DNA of 64,000 nt from Phascolarctos cinereus (GCF_002099425.1 NW_018343953.1:12271001-12335000); one strand, 5' to 3'; shown: positions 23,311-36,054, numbered from the stretch's first letter. Notes: a model not told the origin generated them from the letters alone. Made by a program: numbers and translations.

Positions 23311-23699
23311 AATGTTGTGGAAAGGATCTCATCCAAGGAGTATCCCTTCCCAACTGTCAAATTCTCTGTGGAAATGGTCTTTTATGTACACCCAAAGTAC
23401 TACATTGAGCTGCATTGAAAGGAAACAGGCCCTTCAGATCCTAACTACAAGTACGTTCTTGAAGTACTCAGTTGACACAGGATGATCATATTGTCTCAAA
23501 AAAAGGCCAATATGGTATGGATCTGTGATTTTGTCAGTATGAGAAACCAACCCAGATGACAGTCCATCACTAGCTTAAAAGTTATATCTTAGATCATCAG
23601 GGTGGGGAGGAACCAGGTTAAAATGTCACTGGGAAATATATGACAAAATACATAAAAATAGAAGGAAACATAGATGGTAGTTAATATGTGGTTTTCTAA

Positions 23700-23910
23700 G
23701 TCATTGTGCTGACACAGGGATCCTTATGTACCATTTAGTGGCCCTGATTTCTACTTGAATTGGACACCATCTTAGATAGACTCCAGGGGCTTAGAAGTGA
23801 GGTGATCTATCCATGGTCACAATGCTTGTAGTGCCAGAGGCTAGATTAGAACTCACTTCTTCCTGATTCCTAGCCCAGGATTATATCCATTTTGTCATAC
23901 TGCCTCTCCA
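23700..23910 (+). repeat. decayed SINE/MIR
   Basis: Phrases such as 'gaactcacttcttcctgatt' and 'ccattttgtcatactgcctc' mark the second half of a MIR-type SINE. From 23,320 to 23,700 and 23,920 to 24,780 I see nothing further to name, apart from the small tandem duplication at 24,566. Confidence 0.5.
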
Positions 23911-24565
23911 GCATCGAATAATCATATTAAGAATAAGAAATAAAAATTAAAAGACCTTAATATTTCCATCATATTGAATAGGTTATACGTGGTTTTGCAT
24001 GTACACTATATTACTTAATATTACTTCAGTACAAGGTACTATGGTAACCTCCATTTGTTTCACCGATGAAATTTGGTTGTTGTACTTAGGGTTCCTAGGT
24101 CTAGTCCCTAACTTTTTCAGCATTTGAGGGCCTCAGACTTCATAACTTTATTTTATTTTTTTTAATGTATAGTAGAAAACAAGCATTTCCAGAGCATAGT
24201 ACAATAAAAAAAAAGACTAAAAAAAGAGACAAATATGTTTTGTCATCTGTCAGGATTGGGGCTAGGACAGTAACAGGATGAAGTAGTCAAGGAATGAATT
24301 CCAGAACCTAGAGTTGAATGATCATGGCTGGATCAAGTAGGTATGAAGAGTTTAGCAAACAAGAAGCCAGCCTTACTTATGTAGATACCATAGGCCCAGG
24401 TGAAGATGCATTTCATTCCAGAATTACAAAGCAAACAGTGCAGATAAGGTGAGGTGACTAGGAAATGAAGCCCTTAGCGCACATGTGGAGTAGAAAGGTT
24501 TAGAAGACTAGCACAGGCAGAGAGAGCCAAAGAATGAATGGAGGGCCAAACTGAGAGATGATGCC

Positions 24566-24599
24566 TGAGTCTAACGGATCCATGAGTCTAACGGATCCA
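24566..24599. repeat. 17-bp exact tandem duplication
   Basis: The word GAGTCTAACGGATCCAT occurs twice back to back (24,566-24,582 and 24,583-24,599). Probably a recent replication slip. Confidence 0.9.
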
Positions 24600-24779
24600 T
24601 CAACAAGTCTCAGCAACACAAGCTGGTGTATGGAGAACACAATGGAAGGAACCCAGTTATCGAAAGACTAGACAGCAGGAGTGAGCATGACAAGAAAGAC
24701 ACAGGAGATGGGAAGAAAAGACAGAAAAGGACTGAGTAGGTCATAGGAGGATAATTCACTGCCTCTCTTAGTGGACCTT

Positions 24780-25330
24780 AAGGTTTCTTGGCTACTGCAT
24801 CCCACTGTTAACTCACATTAAGCTTGAAGTCCACTCAACTCCTCAGATCTTTTTCAGACAGAGTGCTATGTAGCCATGCTTCCCATGCTGGCCATTTGTG
24901 AAGTTGCTTTTTTTTTGTTTTAAAAAACCCAAATGTCAAGCTTTATGCTTTTCTGTGCTAAGTTTATCTGACTTGATTTAGCCCCCTGTCTTAGTCTGCA
25001 TGTTCTTTGAATACTGTTTCTGCCCTTCTGTGTTAACTTTGAGAAAAATGCTAAATAAAAAAGGACAAAGCACAGATCCATGGGGAACTCCACGTTGCCT
25101 TTGTTGTCAAGTTGCCTTTGGACTGTTAGTGACAGGAGTCAAACAATTCCATCTGCTCTGAATCCCTGTAATTATACAATTGTACCATAGCCTATAACTC
25201 TTAATATTCTCCATGGTTATTTGCACTAGAGAATTCCAATGCTGTGCTAAAATCTAGGGAAACCCTTTCTACATATTTCCCTTGATCTAGCAATCACGTA
25301 ATTCAAGGAAATATGGTTAGTCTAGCATAA
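24780..25330 (+). repeat. ancient CR1/L3-like LINE fragment
   Basis: The order 'gtctgcatgttctttgaata', 'atgctaaataaaaaaggac' and 'gatccatggggaactccac' resembles the 3' region of old mammalian CR1-type LINEs as I recall them. Tentative. Confidence 0.35.
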
Positions 25331-26043
25331 CATGTAGGGTTTTTAAAATTTGTGTTGTGATAACTTTTTTTTAAATTTCACATTCACAAACACCCATACA
25401 CATCTATACACACACATAGAAATGCACACACATAGACATATATACATTCATGTATGTGTATGATATATGGACATTTTAGGAGTACAACCTTTGCAAGATA
25501 CACAAATTGGCCAAAATACAATATACTCTTTGTTCTAATATAGAACCTATCTAGGGCATATAAATGTTCTTTCACATTACTAAGTGGCCTGTGCTGTGCT
25601 GTTTGTTGATGAGAAACAATAGGTCCTCCTCTGCTCAATTTTTCTAGGGTGTTGCAGCCTGTTCAAACACAAGAACAGAAGGCTTGACATTTCTGTTCCG
25701 TGCAGTTTTGAACATTGAGTACACACAGTATTTCACGAAGGAGATGGTACTTTGCGGGACTATCCATACAGTGGAGCAGCTTCGTAGAACAACAAGTAAA
25801 GGGAGAAACAGACATAGCAGATCCTTCATCTTTCACACCCCTTCTCAGTCCTTGTAAGTATACTCTACTATAGCCTATATCTCTCAATATTCTCCACGGG
25901 TATAGCACTAGAGACTTTTTCAATGTGCTAAAATCGAGGTAAAGTCTCTCCACGTAATTCCCCTGATCTAGCTAGTGATTCAAGGAAATATGGTTTATAC
26001 GGCATAATTTTTTAAATTTGTACTACGATATATTTTTATGTCA

Positions 26044-26060
<17 letters not shown>
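25160..26060. repeat. direct duplication flanking a CRIB pseudo-exon
   Basis: 25,160-25,395 ('gcctataactcttaatattc', 'gtgctaaaatctaggg', 'caaggaaatatggttagtc') recurs at 25,865-26,050. The 470 bp between them contains the copy-1 CRIB pseudo-exon and its upstream flank. This implies a local duplication of about 700 bp. Confidence 0.75.
25648..25853 (+). pseudogene. PAK5-like CRIB exon, decayed copy 1
   Basis: Aligns with the CRIB exon at 29,664-29,875 and with group II PAK N-termini: LDIS, then PCSFEH and VHT give the outline of ISxPxxFxHxxHxG, followed by DPSSFTPL-like residues near the end. Exon edges still look like splice sites: TTTTTCTAG just before and TT followed by GTAAGTA just after. 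Several indels and at least one stop break the frame. In intact group II PAKs this exon encodes the start of the protein and the Cdc42-binding region. The flanks (25,540-25,647) match 29,550-29,663, showing a DNA-level duplication. Confidence 0.75.
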
Positions 26061-26082
<22 letters not shown>

Positions 26083-26220
26083 ACATATATATATGTATAT
26101 ATATATATATATGCACACCCAGAGTGTATATATGCATATGCATACATAAATGGCATATATATAAACTTATATGTGTGTATGTGTATATATATATGTATAC
26201 ATTCATATATGTGTAGAATA
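26043..26220. repeat. CA and TA microsatellite
   Basis: An ACAC run at about 26,046-26,080 is followed by alternating TATATA, TATGTA and TGTGTA tracts to about 26,220. Confidence 0.95.
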
Positions 26221-26227
26221 GATTTCA

Positions 26228-26294
26228 GAAATCTATCATATAGATATATGATAGATATATCATATATCTATCATATAGATATATGATAGATTTC
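26228..26294. repeat. near-perfect AT palindrome
   Basis: 67 bases centred near 26,261. The left edge GAAATCTATCATAT pairs with the right edge ATATGATAGATTTC, and the interior also pairs closely. On either strand it could fold into a long AT-rich hairpin. Confidence 0.85.
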
Positions 26295-27609
26295 AAATAT
26301 GTAGTGATTAATTTTATATACAAATATGCTAGATTATATAAATTCATATGATAGATCCATGTATGTGACAAAGTTCAGAAACCTATCATATACATATATG
26401 AATGAATACTACTGTTATTGTCCCCTCCTCTTTATCATAATTCTTTTTTTAAAAAATTAATTGTATTTATCCAGAGCCACATTTAGTCAGCAGCTTCATT
26501 CCACTAAGTGCCAGTGATACTACTGTAGTCACAGTTTCCTCTTTGTATGAGGATCTCTAGTGCACCTTGCTTTTTAACCATACTTTGTGCACTTAGATTG
26601 TAGATCTAAAACTGAAAGAGACCTCATCCTTAGAAGGCCATGGGTTTTATTGTTGAATCCTTCCTTGGATTTTGCTTCCTATATATCTCTGGCTATTTTC
26701 TCCTCCTCTTACTTTCCCTACATTAGAAATACTCTCCATGTTGTCTAGTTTAGTGGATGGAGCAAAGCAGTTTTCTAATTTTTTTCAAATTTTGAAAGAC
26801 ATGAAGTTTCTTTTTATTAAATTTGTAAGACTATATGAGATGTGTCCTTCTATTCTTCCAATATTTAATTACCTAGACTATTTTAGCTTGCTGCCACCTA
26901 ACAGCCTATGCTTCAGACAAATGTTGTTTTGGTAGAAGGAATGATTTTCCACCTTTTCAATCATTTCCTCTTATAACCCTTTAACTCACTCTTACTCCAC
27001 ATATAGAAGTGCTTTGTTACTGTTCACATCACCACTATATGATATTGCTAGAGGCCTTCTAGGCCCATTGATTCTGCCTGAGCTGTACCTTTCCTTACTC
27101 CTAGTTGAAACACTCCAATGGCATTATTTTCTCATTGGGATTTTCTTTAGACACCTTAAGTTGATTGGCACAGCAATGAGCAAGAGAAACTCACGCTTTG
27201 GAATAAAAGACTGAACTGTTTCCATTTAAGATTTAAACATATTTGCCCTATCATTTCCTTAGCATGTCTTCTCAGGTAAATATGCCCAAGCAATCTCTTT
27301 GAAAATGTTTTCAATGTGCTTATGGCTATCCTCGGGATTGAATTCCCCATAATGTCAAGTTTATTCCAATAACTTAAGATCTTTGTCATTCAGGGGGTGC
27401 ATGGTGGAATGGAAGAAACTTCAGCACTTTGATAGAATCTGACTTTGAGCCCTGTTGCTGATAGCTGTGCACAAATGTCACAAGTCACTTCTCCTGTTGG
27501 AAACCTAGTGTCCAATCAAACAAGAAGATTTTGTAGAAATTATTTTGTAAATAGACAGCACTATACAAACATTTTGTTATCTTTGGCATGTATAGTAGAA
27601 AGACTGATG

Positions 27610-27765
27610 GATTTGCAGTTCCAATTTTGCCACCTACCTCTTGTGTGATCTCAGGCAAGTCACTGAATGTCTCTGGGCCTCAGTTTCCTGATTCTGATTA
27701 ACGAGGGATTTGGACGAGACGGTTTGTTGAGGCCCTTCTAATTCTAAATTCATGACCTAATAACT
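27610..27765 (+). repeat. MIR-type SINE
   Basis: Contains 'tgatctcaggcaagtcactg', 'tctctgggcctcagtttcc' and 'aggcccttctaattctaaat'. From 26,300 to 27,600 nothing beyond AT-rich sequence was recognised. Confidence 0.75.
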
Positions 27766-27789
27766 GTCCCACATTTCGAATTTCCTGTT

Positions 27790-29030
27790 TCTTTTATGGC
27801 ATCATCATTCTTTCAGGCAACTGGGTTGAAATACTCTCAATTTGTCCTCATCTTGCACTTTTCCTTCCATCTCACCTGCCACATCTATTCCAAGGCAAGT
27901 CCTGCTGATTCTAACCCCACAGCATCATTCATATACCCTCCTCTTCATCCCTCCCACTGTAACACAAGTCTGGGACTCATCACCAATTCTCCCTACAGCA
28001 GCATTTAGAATAACTTCTTACCTGGCCCCTATTTTTTTTGCCTGAATGATCTTGTTGTTGTTCAATTGTTCCCAGTCATGTCTGACTCTTTGGGACCGCA
28101 TTTGGGGTTTTCTTGCCAAAGATACTGGAGTGATTTGCCATTTCCTTCTCTGGCTCTTTTTACAGATGAGGAAACTGAGGCAAACAGGATTAAGTGACTT
28201 GCCATGGGGCAGGAAGCTGGTGTCTGAGACCAGATTTGAACTCATGACATGCTGATTATAGGTCCTGCACTCTATCCAATATGCCACCAAGCTGCCCAAT
28301 CTTGTTAAAATATTGGTCTATGTCTCATCCCCAGTTTGGTTCTAATTTGCCTTTCTGGCCTCATGTCACATCATTCCCCTCCTCCACAATATTTTCTGGC
28401 CAAAATGGACTAATAACTATTTCCTAATTTCATCCTACCTTTTCTGACCAATGTATGTTCAATGCAAGTTATCTAGTAGGCTTGGAATGCATTTGTTCTC
28501 TGCTTCTACCCGGTGAGCACCTATATGTTACAGTGCATAGTGCTCAGAACACAAAGTCACAAGAAACATTTGAGTTCAACTCTTACCTCAAATACATACC
28601 AGCTTTGTGACTCTGGCCAAGCCACCTGCCCCCTCTGCCTCCATTTACTCATTTGTAAAATGGGAACAATAAGAGCATGTATCTCATAGGATTATTATGA
28701 GGAAAAATGAGATCACATATAAGATGCCATACAAATGTTATTTATAATAATTATTGGTAGTAGCATAGGTAATAACGATTATTGAAATTCCTTTTTCTTT
28801 GTGATCCAACTCAGGTACCACTTTCTCCTTGAAGAGTTCTCAAATTACTCCCCAACTACTCCCATTCTATTCTTTCTTGTATGATACCTGTTTGTGTACG
28901 TGCTATATTCCTCTTAGACTGGGGCCAGGCCCTGTGTCCTTCATGTTGGTATCACAAGAATGGTGCTTTGCATTTTGGAAATAGAAACTTGGTAAATATT
29001 GGCTGAATTGAATTAGTTTAGATTAATTGA
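27790..29030 (+). repeat. L2 3' region, interrupted by a SINE
   Basis: The two parts (27,790-28,048 and 28,307-29,030) read as one L2 3' end, with pyrimidine-rich 'ttccttccatctcacctg', later 'gtaccactttctccttgaag' and 'tcttagactggggccaggccc', ending near 'ggtaaatattggctgaattg'. A MIR-like piece sits at about 28,530-28,760. Confidence 0.6.
28057..28298 (-). repeat. SINE with RTE-type tail and target duplication
   Basis: Minus orientation, with the head at 28,298. It carries 'tttacagatgaggaaactgagg' and the RTE-derived tail 'gtcatgtctgactctttggg'. It is flanked by ATCTTGTT at 28,049-28,056 and 28,299-28,306. It split the L2 around it. Confidence 0.85.
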
Positions 29031-29663
29031 ATATCACATGTCTCCTGATAAACAGCCAACTTGCTAGTCTTGAAGAGGTAACAAAATGCCCTTTGCCCCA
29101 AAGTCCCCAGCTTCCCAGGTTGGTATATTGTCTGAATTTCACCAAATTATCCATACCTTTAAGCTAAGGAATCTTGGAAAGCCTTTTGTGCTATGCCCAA
29201 TGTGTTGTCAAGAAGAAGGAACAATTCAGACTCCATCCGACATGAATACCTCAGTAGAAATTAACTTATCACACAAGTACCAAGATAGAAGCACAAGTAA
29301 GGAAGATCCAGGATGCCACACATAGAATGCAGGCTTAAGTGGAACACTGCTCCTAAGTGGCTCTGAGAAGCTTAGGGGAGAATAGAGTGGTGGGGAGCAG
29401 GTAGGTGAGGGGTATACAGCTACAAAGATAAATTGAAAGAAGGGCCCAGAGAGTAAACTTTTCTTATTTTGCGGCCTGCACATGTCCCTGCATGTACAAC
29501 CATTGCAGGATTTGCTAGCTGGACATAATGTATTATATGTTATACTATATAATCAATGTATAACCTATCTAGGGTATGTACATGTTTGTTAACAGTTAAC
29601 AAGTGGCCTTTGCTCTGTGTGATAGTGAGAAACAATGGCGTCTCCTCTGCCCAATTTTTCTAG

Positions 29664-29875
29664 GGTGTTCCATCACCCTTGGCAGCAAAAAGAAGATGAG
29701 GCTGGACATTTCTAAGCCATGCAATTTCCAGCACAGGGTGCACATGGAGTTTGATCCTCAACTACAAATATGTACAGGACTGCCGCTGCAGTGGCGCAAC
29801 TTGGGGGCAGAGATGGTAAAGCAGCCCAAAGCAGACCCGTCATCCAGCACATCCTCGCAACTTGCTGCCATGAAG
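29664..29875 (+). pseudogene. PAK5-like N-terminal exon with CRIB motif
   Basis: Read in the PAK frame, this gives GSKKKMRLDISKPCNFQHRV, then HMEFDPQLQICTGLPLQW, RNLGAEMVKQPKADPSS and QLAAMK. It matches the group II PAK start (polybasic run, CRIB ISxPxxFxHxxH, TGLPxQW, then PKxxxDPS and QLAPMK). The Gly after the second CRIB His is Glu. The exon is bounded by TTTTTCTAG on the left and ATGAAG/GTACAG on the right, the expected donor position. The expected ATG appears as GTG, with about 10 extra bases before the basic run, so the start is probably lost. In live PAK5 this part binds Cdc42/Rac-type GTPases and controls the kinase. Confidence 0.85.
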
Positions 29876-29929
29876 GTACAGTGATAGTGGTGGTCCTCTG
29901 TTGACTTAAGATTTCATTTGTCTGCTTGT

Positions 29930-30053
29930 ATTTAATTTTAGCAACTATATTTAGGGATAATTGGATTTTTGCTGGAGGGATCATTTCTGGATTTTTAGAG
30001 GTCAGTAAGAGAGAGTGTGAGAATGACTTACTGCTTACTCCTCCATCTTGGTA
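29930..30053 (-). repeat. L1 5'-end fragment
   Basis: Ends with 'gcttactcctccatcttgg' (complement of the L1 5' start), preceded by 'agaggtcagtaagagagagtg', as in the 5' UTRs at 1,110-1,175 and 2,745-2,805. From 30,060 to 31,600 little is recognisable apart from a MIR-like scrap near 30,780-30,880. Confidence 0.7.
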
Positions 30054-31610
30054 AGTATACTCAAGGAAACTGGGATAGAGCAAGTGAAACAGGAGAAGTA
30101 AAACTTAGGAAAAGACTAGTGTTACAAAGAAGAAAAGAGGAAAATAATGAGTTAGTGAAATATTTCAAAATATGTGGAAGAAATTATACTATAGCCCATA
30201 AGTGGACATACAAATGGAGGACCATTTTATTACTACTTAACACCCAAATTTTGAAAAAATGTGTGTGATAGAAATTGTTTCATAGACAATCTCCTCTATA
30301 CCTTTTCAAATGTTCATGTTGGTTAAATTCATAATAAAGGTAAATGTTTTTAAAGACTATGATGCAGTTTTTGGAAACCAAACTAACAATAGGGACAATA
30401 TGCTGATTTAAAAGAAGTACAGGGGATGGATGCAAAAGAAATTAGTAGAAGAAAACACAAAACTAATTACTGAATGTTTAGATATGAAAGGATAAAATTC
30501 CCCCTTAAAAGAAAATAGAATAGATAAGGAAACAAACCCAGCCAATAAGTTGCTACATACAAAAACACTTTGACATAATAAAACCACATATAGAAGGAAC
30601 ACTGGATTCTCTATCCAAGCGTGGGGAACCTGCTTCCTTAAGGCCCCAGGTGGCCTTCTAGGTCCTTCAGGGAGGCCTTCTGCCTGTATCCAGATTTTAT
30701 ATGACAGAAGGATTTCTTCTGTAAATTTGGATCTAGTCAAATGGCTGCACTGAAAGACCTAGAAGAGCACAGGTTCCCCATCCCTGCTTAATCATTTAGT
30801 CCAACTACCCATCTTCCATAGGAGGATTTATTCCAAGATCACAGAGGAAATACATGGTAGAACTTGGATTCAAAACAAAGCCAGTTTTCTATTTTGGGGC
30901 TGGTAGCATTAGTTAACTATCATGCAATGGAAGATTTGTAGGACAAGTCAGGCAAGCTGATCCTGAAGTCTCCACCATTTAGCCTTCTCTGCAGTTCCCA
31001 TACCTGCTGGCCCCCTACAAATAAATGAGTCGTTTTACTCAGCTGGTTTCCCCAAAGAAGGCCTGAAACAAAAAAAAAAGCAAAACAAATCATCAGAGAT
31101 AAGCATGAGTCATAGAAAGGCAGCCAAAACAGGGACAATATTTGGCTAAAGATGTATAACACAGTGCACTGATGTGCTTTGTAAATTTGCTTTTTGAGCC
31201 TATAGGAAATAAATCAGATATAGAAGAACCACACTTTTGGCACTAGTTGCAACACAGATGTGTCCTTTCCTATTTCCTCATATCACCCTAGAGCATAGTT
31301 GGGCTAATGTCCAGAAATGACCATCTTTGACTTCTTACATATGTGTGAAGAGGGGGGCAGGGCAGGAAACTCATTCTGTGTAGGGATCAAGGGGATATAT
31401 TCTTCACTGTGCCTAATCTATTTTGGACTCTTAAATATGTGAAATCAGATTTGCATAGAAGTACCTGACCACATTCACATACATGATTGCTTCTTTTTTT
31501 GATACCATATGGTAAGCTCCTCCAGGACAAGTTCCTTGCCATATCTAATCTTTGTTCTAAGAAATTGCTCTACAACCAGTAGGAAACTAATACATGCATG
31601 TGAATATATC

Positions 31611-31640
31611 CCTCTCTCTCTCTCTCTCTCTCTGTATGTA

Positions 31641-31694
<54 letters not shown>

Positions 31695-31700
31695 TATGTT
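31611..31700. repeat. compound TC/TG/TA/CA microsatellite
   Basis: A TCTC run (31,611-31,634), then TGTG, then TATA (about 31,655-31,681), then ACAC (to about 31,693). A textbook compound microsatellite. Confidence 0.95.
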
Positions 31701-32444
31701 TTTATGTGTGTGCATACGTGTGTGCTCATACATGTATACATTTATGTAGTCATGATATACTGTGTATATGAATGTGTTCATATTATATACCTGTACATTT
31801 ATGTAATTGTATTGTAATCTCATACTATGTGAGGTTATATGAGTTTATGCGTGCTCCTCCTTCTTAGTTCTTTATAGTTTCTTAAAATTTAGAAGATGGA
31901 GTAATGCTTCTTATGGCCTCTTCTCCCTGTCCTGTCCAAGCATCTGGTTTGAAGTATTCCTTTCCTACATTCAGCTATTTTGATTGGCAGCCAACAACAC
32001 AGTGAATTAGTATGTTTGACAAAAGCTAGTATACAAGCATGTTTAACAAGTTTCTGGCTTTTTAAAAAGACATTTTGCATGTTTCTAGTCCTGGTCTAAC
32101 TGTTCTTTAGCCAGGGAGATTTCTTTTTTCTCCTAATTGCATCCTTTAGAACAGTTTCTACCCATCCCAGATGTTCATCTGGTTAAGACTCTTGAACAGA
32201 ATGAACATGTTTCCCCTACCCTATCCACAAACTGGTTATCTCAGAAAGGATAAAAGCTTGTTGGTGTATATGATATTCTAGCACTTTTTAACTGGTACCC
32301 TAGGTCTGTTATGAATTGAGATATTTTGAGTAAATAAATCTATATCAGTCATTTTAGAAGTAGATCCCAGGGAATGCTCTACTGCAGAAAATATAGCCTA
32401 ATTGCCAAAACTTACACCCCTGTGTGGAGCAGAGAAATGATGGG

Positions 32445-32545
32445 AACTAAGTGTTGTAGTAGGCAGGGTGCTGGACCTGGAATTTGGAACCCCTGAGTTC
32501 AAATCCTGTCCCACATCCTTGCCACTTGCATGTTACTGAGTGATA
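32445..32545 (+). repeat. SINE fragment
   Basis: The phrase 'gtaggcagggtgctggacctgg' followed by 'ctgagttcaaatcctgtccc' is a SINE head. The rest of 31,700-33,970 shows no gene or named repeat that I can support. Confidence 0.55.
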
Positions 32546-34805
32546 GAAGGAGGAGAACTTGCAAGTGGCAATGGGGTGCAAGGAGTATTCCAATTTCCCT
32601 GCCTCAACCAGTAAGCCAAGGAGAATGAGTAACAGTACATCCAGTACTGGAAGGGGTGGCCAGGGAGACTATGTAATTAGGGGAAATCTAGGTTTCAATA
32701 CTACCTAGTAGGTGGAATGATGGGAGAGGAATAGATTTAAGATGAAGGAAAGTTTGTTGCCGGTGGAACAGGAAATGCACAGGGCACAGTGGAAGAACTG
32801 AGCGGAGTTAGCATGGAACTTTGGAGTAAGAGGGTTGAAGGTGATGGGAAAGAGGAATCAAGTGGGGGGGGCATGGAATAGGATTTGGGTGATGATCTAT
32901 GTGAGTTCAGAGTCACTGGGAAATGAAATGTATGACCACGTGTGAGAATGTTCATCATTAGGTGGAGTGCACCATCCTCTACCCTGAAGGGACAGGTGTT
33001 GTAGCAGGAAATGGGAGGCCTGAAGTTGAAGGGAAGGTGGCTCTTCTTTGCACTGGAGGGTCTCCAATATCCAATTGAGAGACCAAACTGGCAGCAGGAG
33101 GTGGAAGATGACTTGTGCTGGTAGAGATGAAAGTGACCGCTTTTGGGTATATAGAAGATGCTTAGCCTCCACCCTTAAGAGCCTTTCTTCAGAACACGCT
33201 GAGCCCAAGAGCATTCATGTCTTTGCCAGTTTATTTGGTGAAAGTGTAATTTTTGTGAAGCCTTGAACTTGAAGGCTATGCCAACATTTTCTATCAAGCC
33301 AAAAAGTCTTATAGAATGGACTCACTGACAATTGTTTATAAAGAAGTTGTCCAAGAACCAGCCAAGAGGAATTCTGTGTTGCTCATCATCTTGTTGGCAG
33401 AATGTGAAATTTTAGGTCACAGGAGATGCAGTCTGTGTCCATGGGGGAGGGGATAACCACAATGATGAAATCACAGACCATCTGAAATACTGAAGTTCTG
33501 AAGCTAGGATCATAGCATAGATCTGAATGTGTGTACAGTGACCTTTCCCAGAAAGGAAGCCTATTTTATAGTTGTCATAACCTTTCTTCTTGTAGACAAA
33601 AAAATCCATATTAATCAACATAACAGTCTTGTTGGATCTATGATGTTTGAGATGACAAATTATGCATATTTGGTCAAGCCTCTCTGATTCTGGTTCATGT
33701 CTTTTTAAAAAGGCACCATAGAAACAGCCTACTCCTGGTTCATTTAATATTTTGTGGATGCCTAGAATGTTTAGGTTATCTAACTACTTTCACTTTCACT
33801 CTATGATTACATTACCTCCTTTTCCTCTCATAGAAGTCCTTGATAATGATTTTCATTCAGGTTATCATTGGTATACTTCTATCCTCTATCCATGTCTTTC
33901 CATTGCCTTTTCGTTCATCGACAATTTGGATTGTTTTCTGCTATTGCATTTCTTTCATTCCTTCATAACAGCGCCAGGAGATTATTGATGTTGAAGGAAT
34001 GAACTATGCTATGGGAGCAGCTTAAAATCACAGAAAGCATTGCACAATTTCCTAAATGCAACCAAATTATTATTTTCTACTTCCTAGTCAACTTTCAGTC
34101 TATCTGCATTGCATGGCCTATTTATGTAAACTGCTGGACAAACTCAGTCGTCTACCAGTCCAACTGCATGTCATCATCTGAGCAATACGCTTTCTTCATC
34201 CACATGGTTTGTCAGGTGCAGATTGTCAACCAGACTTTTGGGCACATTTAAGAAGATCCTGTGGCAGTCTGTAGTTTGATGTAATCAGCACAGTCATTGG
34301 AATGTGAATTCAGAGAAATTACAATAGCAATCCTAGGCCAGGAGAACTGGTGATGAACCATGGCACTCTGCTTTCAGGAAAGAAGGAGGTATCTGTACAC
34401 AGAGAATGCTGTATATGCTGTTAGATGCAATTTCCCTCTTAGCTTTGCTGAAATTTCCTTTGTTAACAGCAAGGATTGAAACAATCATTTCCTGTATAAC
34501 TTTGAGATTCAATACCTTAAAAAATCTTTACAAGGAATCACCACATTTACTTTGTCCTATTTTGCAGATTCCATGTTTCCTTTTTTGAAAAAAGTCATGA
34601 CATTTTACCACCTTCAATAGGACATGTGCTGTTGTGCATAGTCTTTCCCAAATTCCTGATGATGCCTCAACAAGCAATCACATCTGCCAGTTGTTTCAGT
34701 ACATAGAATATAGTACACCTGAGCCAGCTGACCTGAACTTTTCAAGGACTACTACTAGGTCATATCTTAATATATCTTTACTTTGAAGCTTGGTTATCAA
34801 TCCCA

Positions 34806-34982
34806 GAGAGGTGCCATGGCACAATGGATAGAGGACTGGCTTCAGAGTCAGGAGGGCCTAGGGTCAAGTACTACTCTCTATTACCTATTGGCTGTGTGAC
34901 CTGGCACAAGCCCATTAAGCTATATGTTCCCCAGAACCGTTTTAAAGATAAAATATTTAATAAATGCTTGTTGATTGATTGA
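34806..34982 (+). repeat. tRNA-derived SINE (duplicate of 3721)
   Basis: Same insertion as at 3,721-3,895, with 'ttcagagtcaggagggcc' and 'ctgtgtgacctggcacaag', ending in TTGATTGATTGA. Confidence 0.75.
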
Positions 34983-36054
34983 TTGGTACACTATAGAACA
35001 GTTGCCAGTCGACATGGCTAAAGGGATTTTTCACCCTCAAAGCCCCCCACAACAATGAAATCACTGATCTGGGTAAAATAAAACTATTCCCTTTTAGGCC
35101 TTGTTGTGTTTTGTCAATCAGTGAATCAAGAAGAATTTCTTAAACTCTCCTATGTGCCTTAGCACTGAAGGTGCAAAGAGAATGGAAAATTCAAAAGCAA
35201 CCCCTGTCTTTCAGGAGCTTACCTGTTCATGGGGTAGACAACATGCAAATAATACATAGAAAATACATACAGAGTAGGAAGATGGTAAGCTCAGAGGGGG
35301 GAAAGTTTGGGAGGGGGCCAGTAAAGGCCTCTTCACAAGGTGGTATCTGAGCTAGTCTTACCAAGGATGCCAAGAGACAACCTCCATTTTAGGAAAGGAT
35401 ACCCCAGAGAGACATCTCAGAAATTTTGTCTCCCACCAAGCTGCATTCATTTGGGACTTCTTTGACTCCTTTACCATCTGCCCCACCCCAACCATCCTCT
35501 CCTTTCTTTTCTGGCTTCCTTTTCTATACTGTCTTCTCCCATTAGATTGTAAGCTCCTTGAGGGCTGTCAGGTACCATCTTTATTTTTGTAGTTTTATCC
35601 TTAGCATTTGGAACAGTGCCTGCCTACTAGGTCTTTATGAAATAGCTACTGACTATTGACTATGATTCTTTGTACAGGAGCATAAACATCAAATAGACAT
35701 TAAATCCCTCTTCCTCATCTCTCTTATTTTTCCTGGATAGTGTTCTTAGTTCCTCCAGCTGTCTGCCTTGGCCCTCAAAAGTACCAAGTGACACTCTTAT
35801 TTACACCTTCTATGCATTCCTTTAAAATCTAAGTTGGTTAATAAGTTCCTGTCAATCTTTGTTGGGCTCTTTTCTTCCCCTTCTCAGAATTATATTTTTC
35901 TTTTTGTTTTCCAAAATTCATTCTTAAATGTTTCCCATCTCTCCTGGGCTGACTTCTGTAGAAATTTGGTGCGGGACATCCCACCTCTCTTTCTCTGAGT
36001 GCTCTGCAATCTGGTTCTCCAAAAATCTAAGTCACAATTTTCTACTTTCCTTCT

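Noticed and set aside
17360-25000. Search for copies of kinase exons C-F after the duplicated exon B
   Set aside because: No HRD, DFG, APE or DIW-containing block was found by reading this interval, so no second kinase tail is claimed.
26038-26286. Open frame rich in His, Thr, Tyr and Ile
   Set aside because: It translates a CA/TA microsatellite and palindrome, with no coding signal.
28018-28299. Minus-strand frame with protein-like sequence (RVRHDWEQLN)
   Set aside because: This is the translated SINE with RTE-type tail, not a gene.
31475-31823. Open frames on both strands across the compound microsatellite
   Set aside because: The codons come from TC/TG/TA/CA repeats, so open reading is expected by chance.
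32897-33214. Minus-strand 105-codon frame that might be a lost PAK5 linker exon
   Set aside because: No Ser/Pro-rich PAK5 linker words, no splice context, and it is on the strand opposite to the PAK exons.
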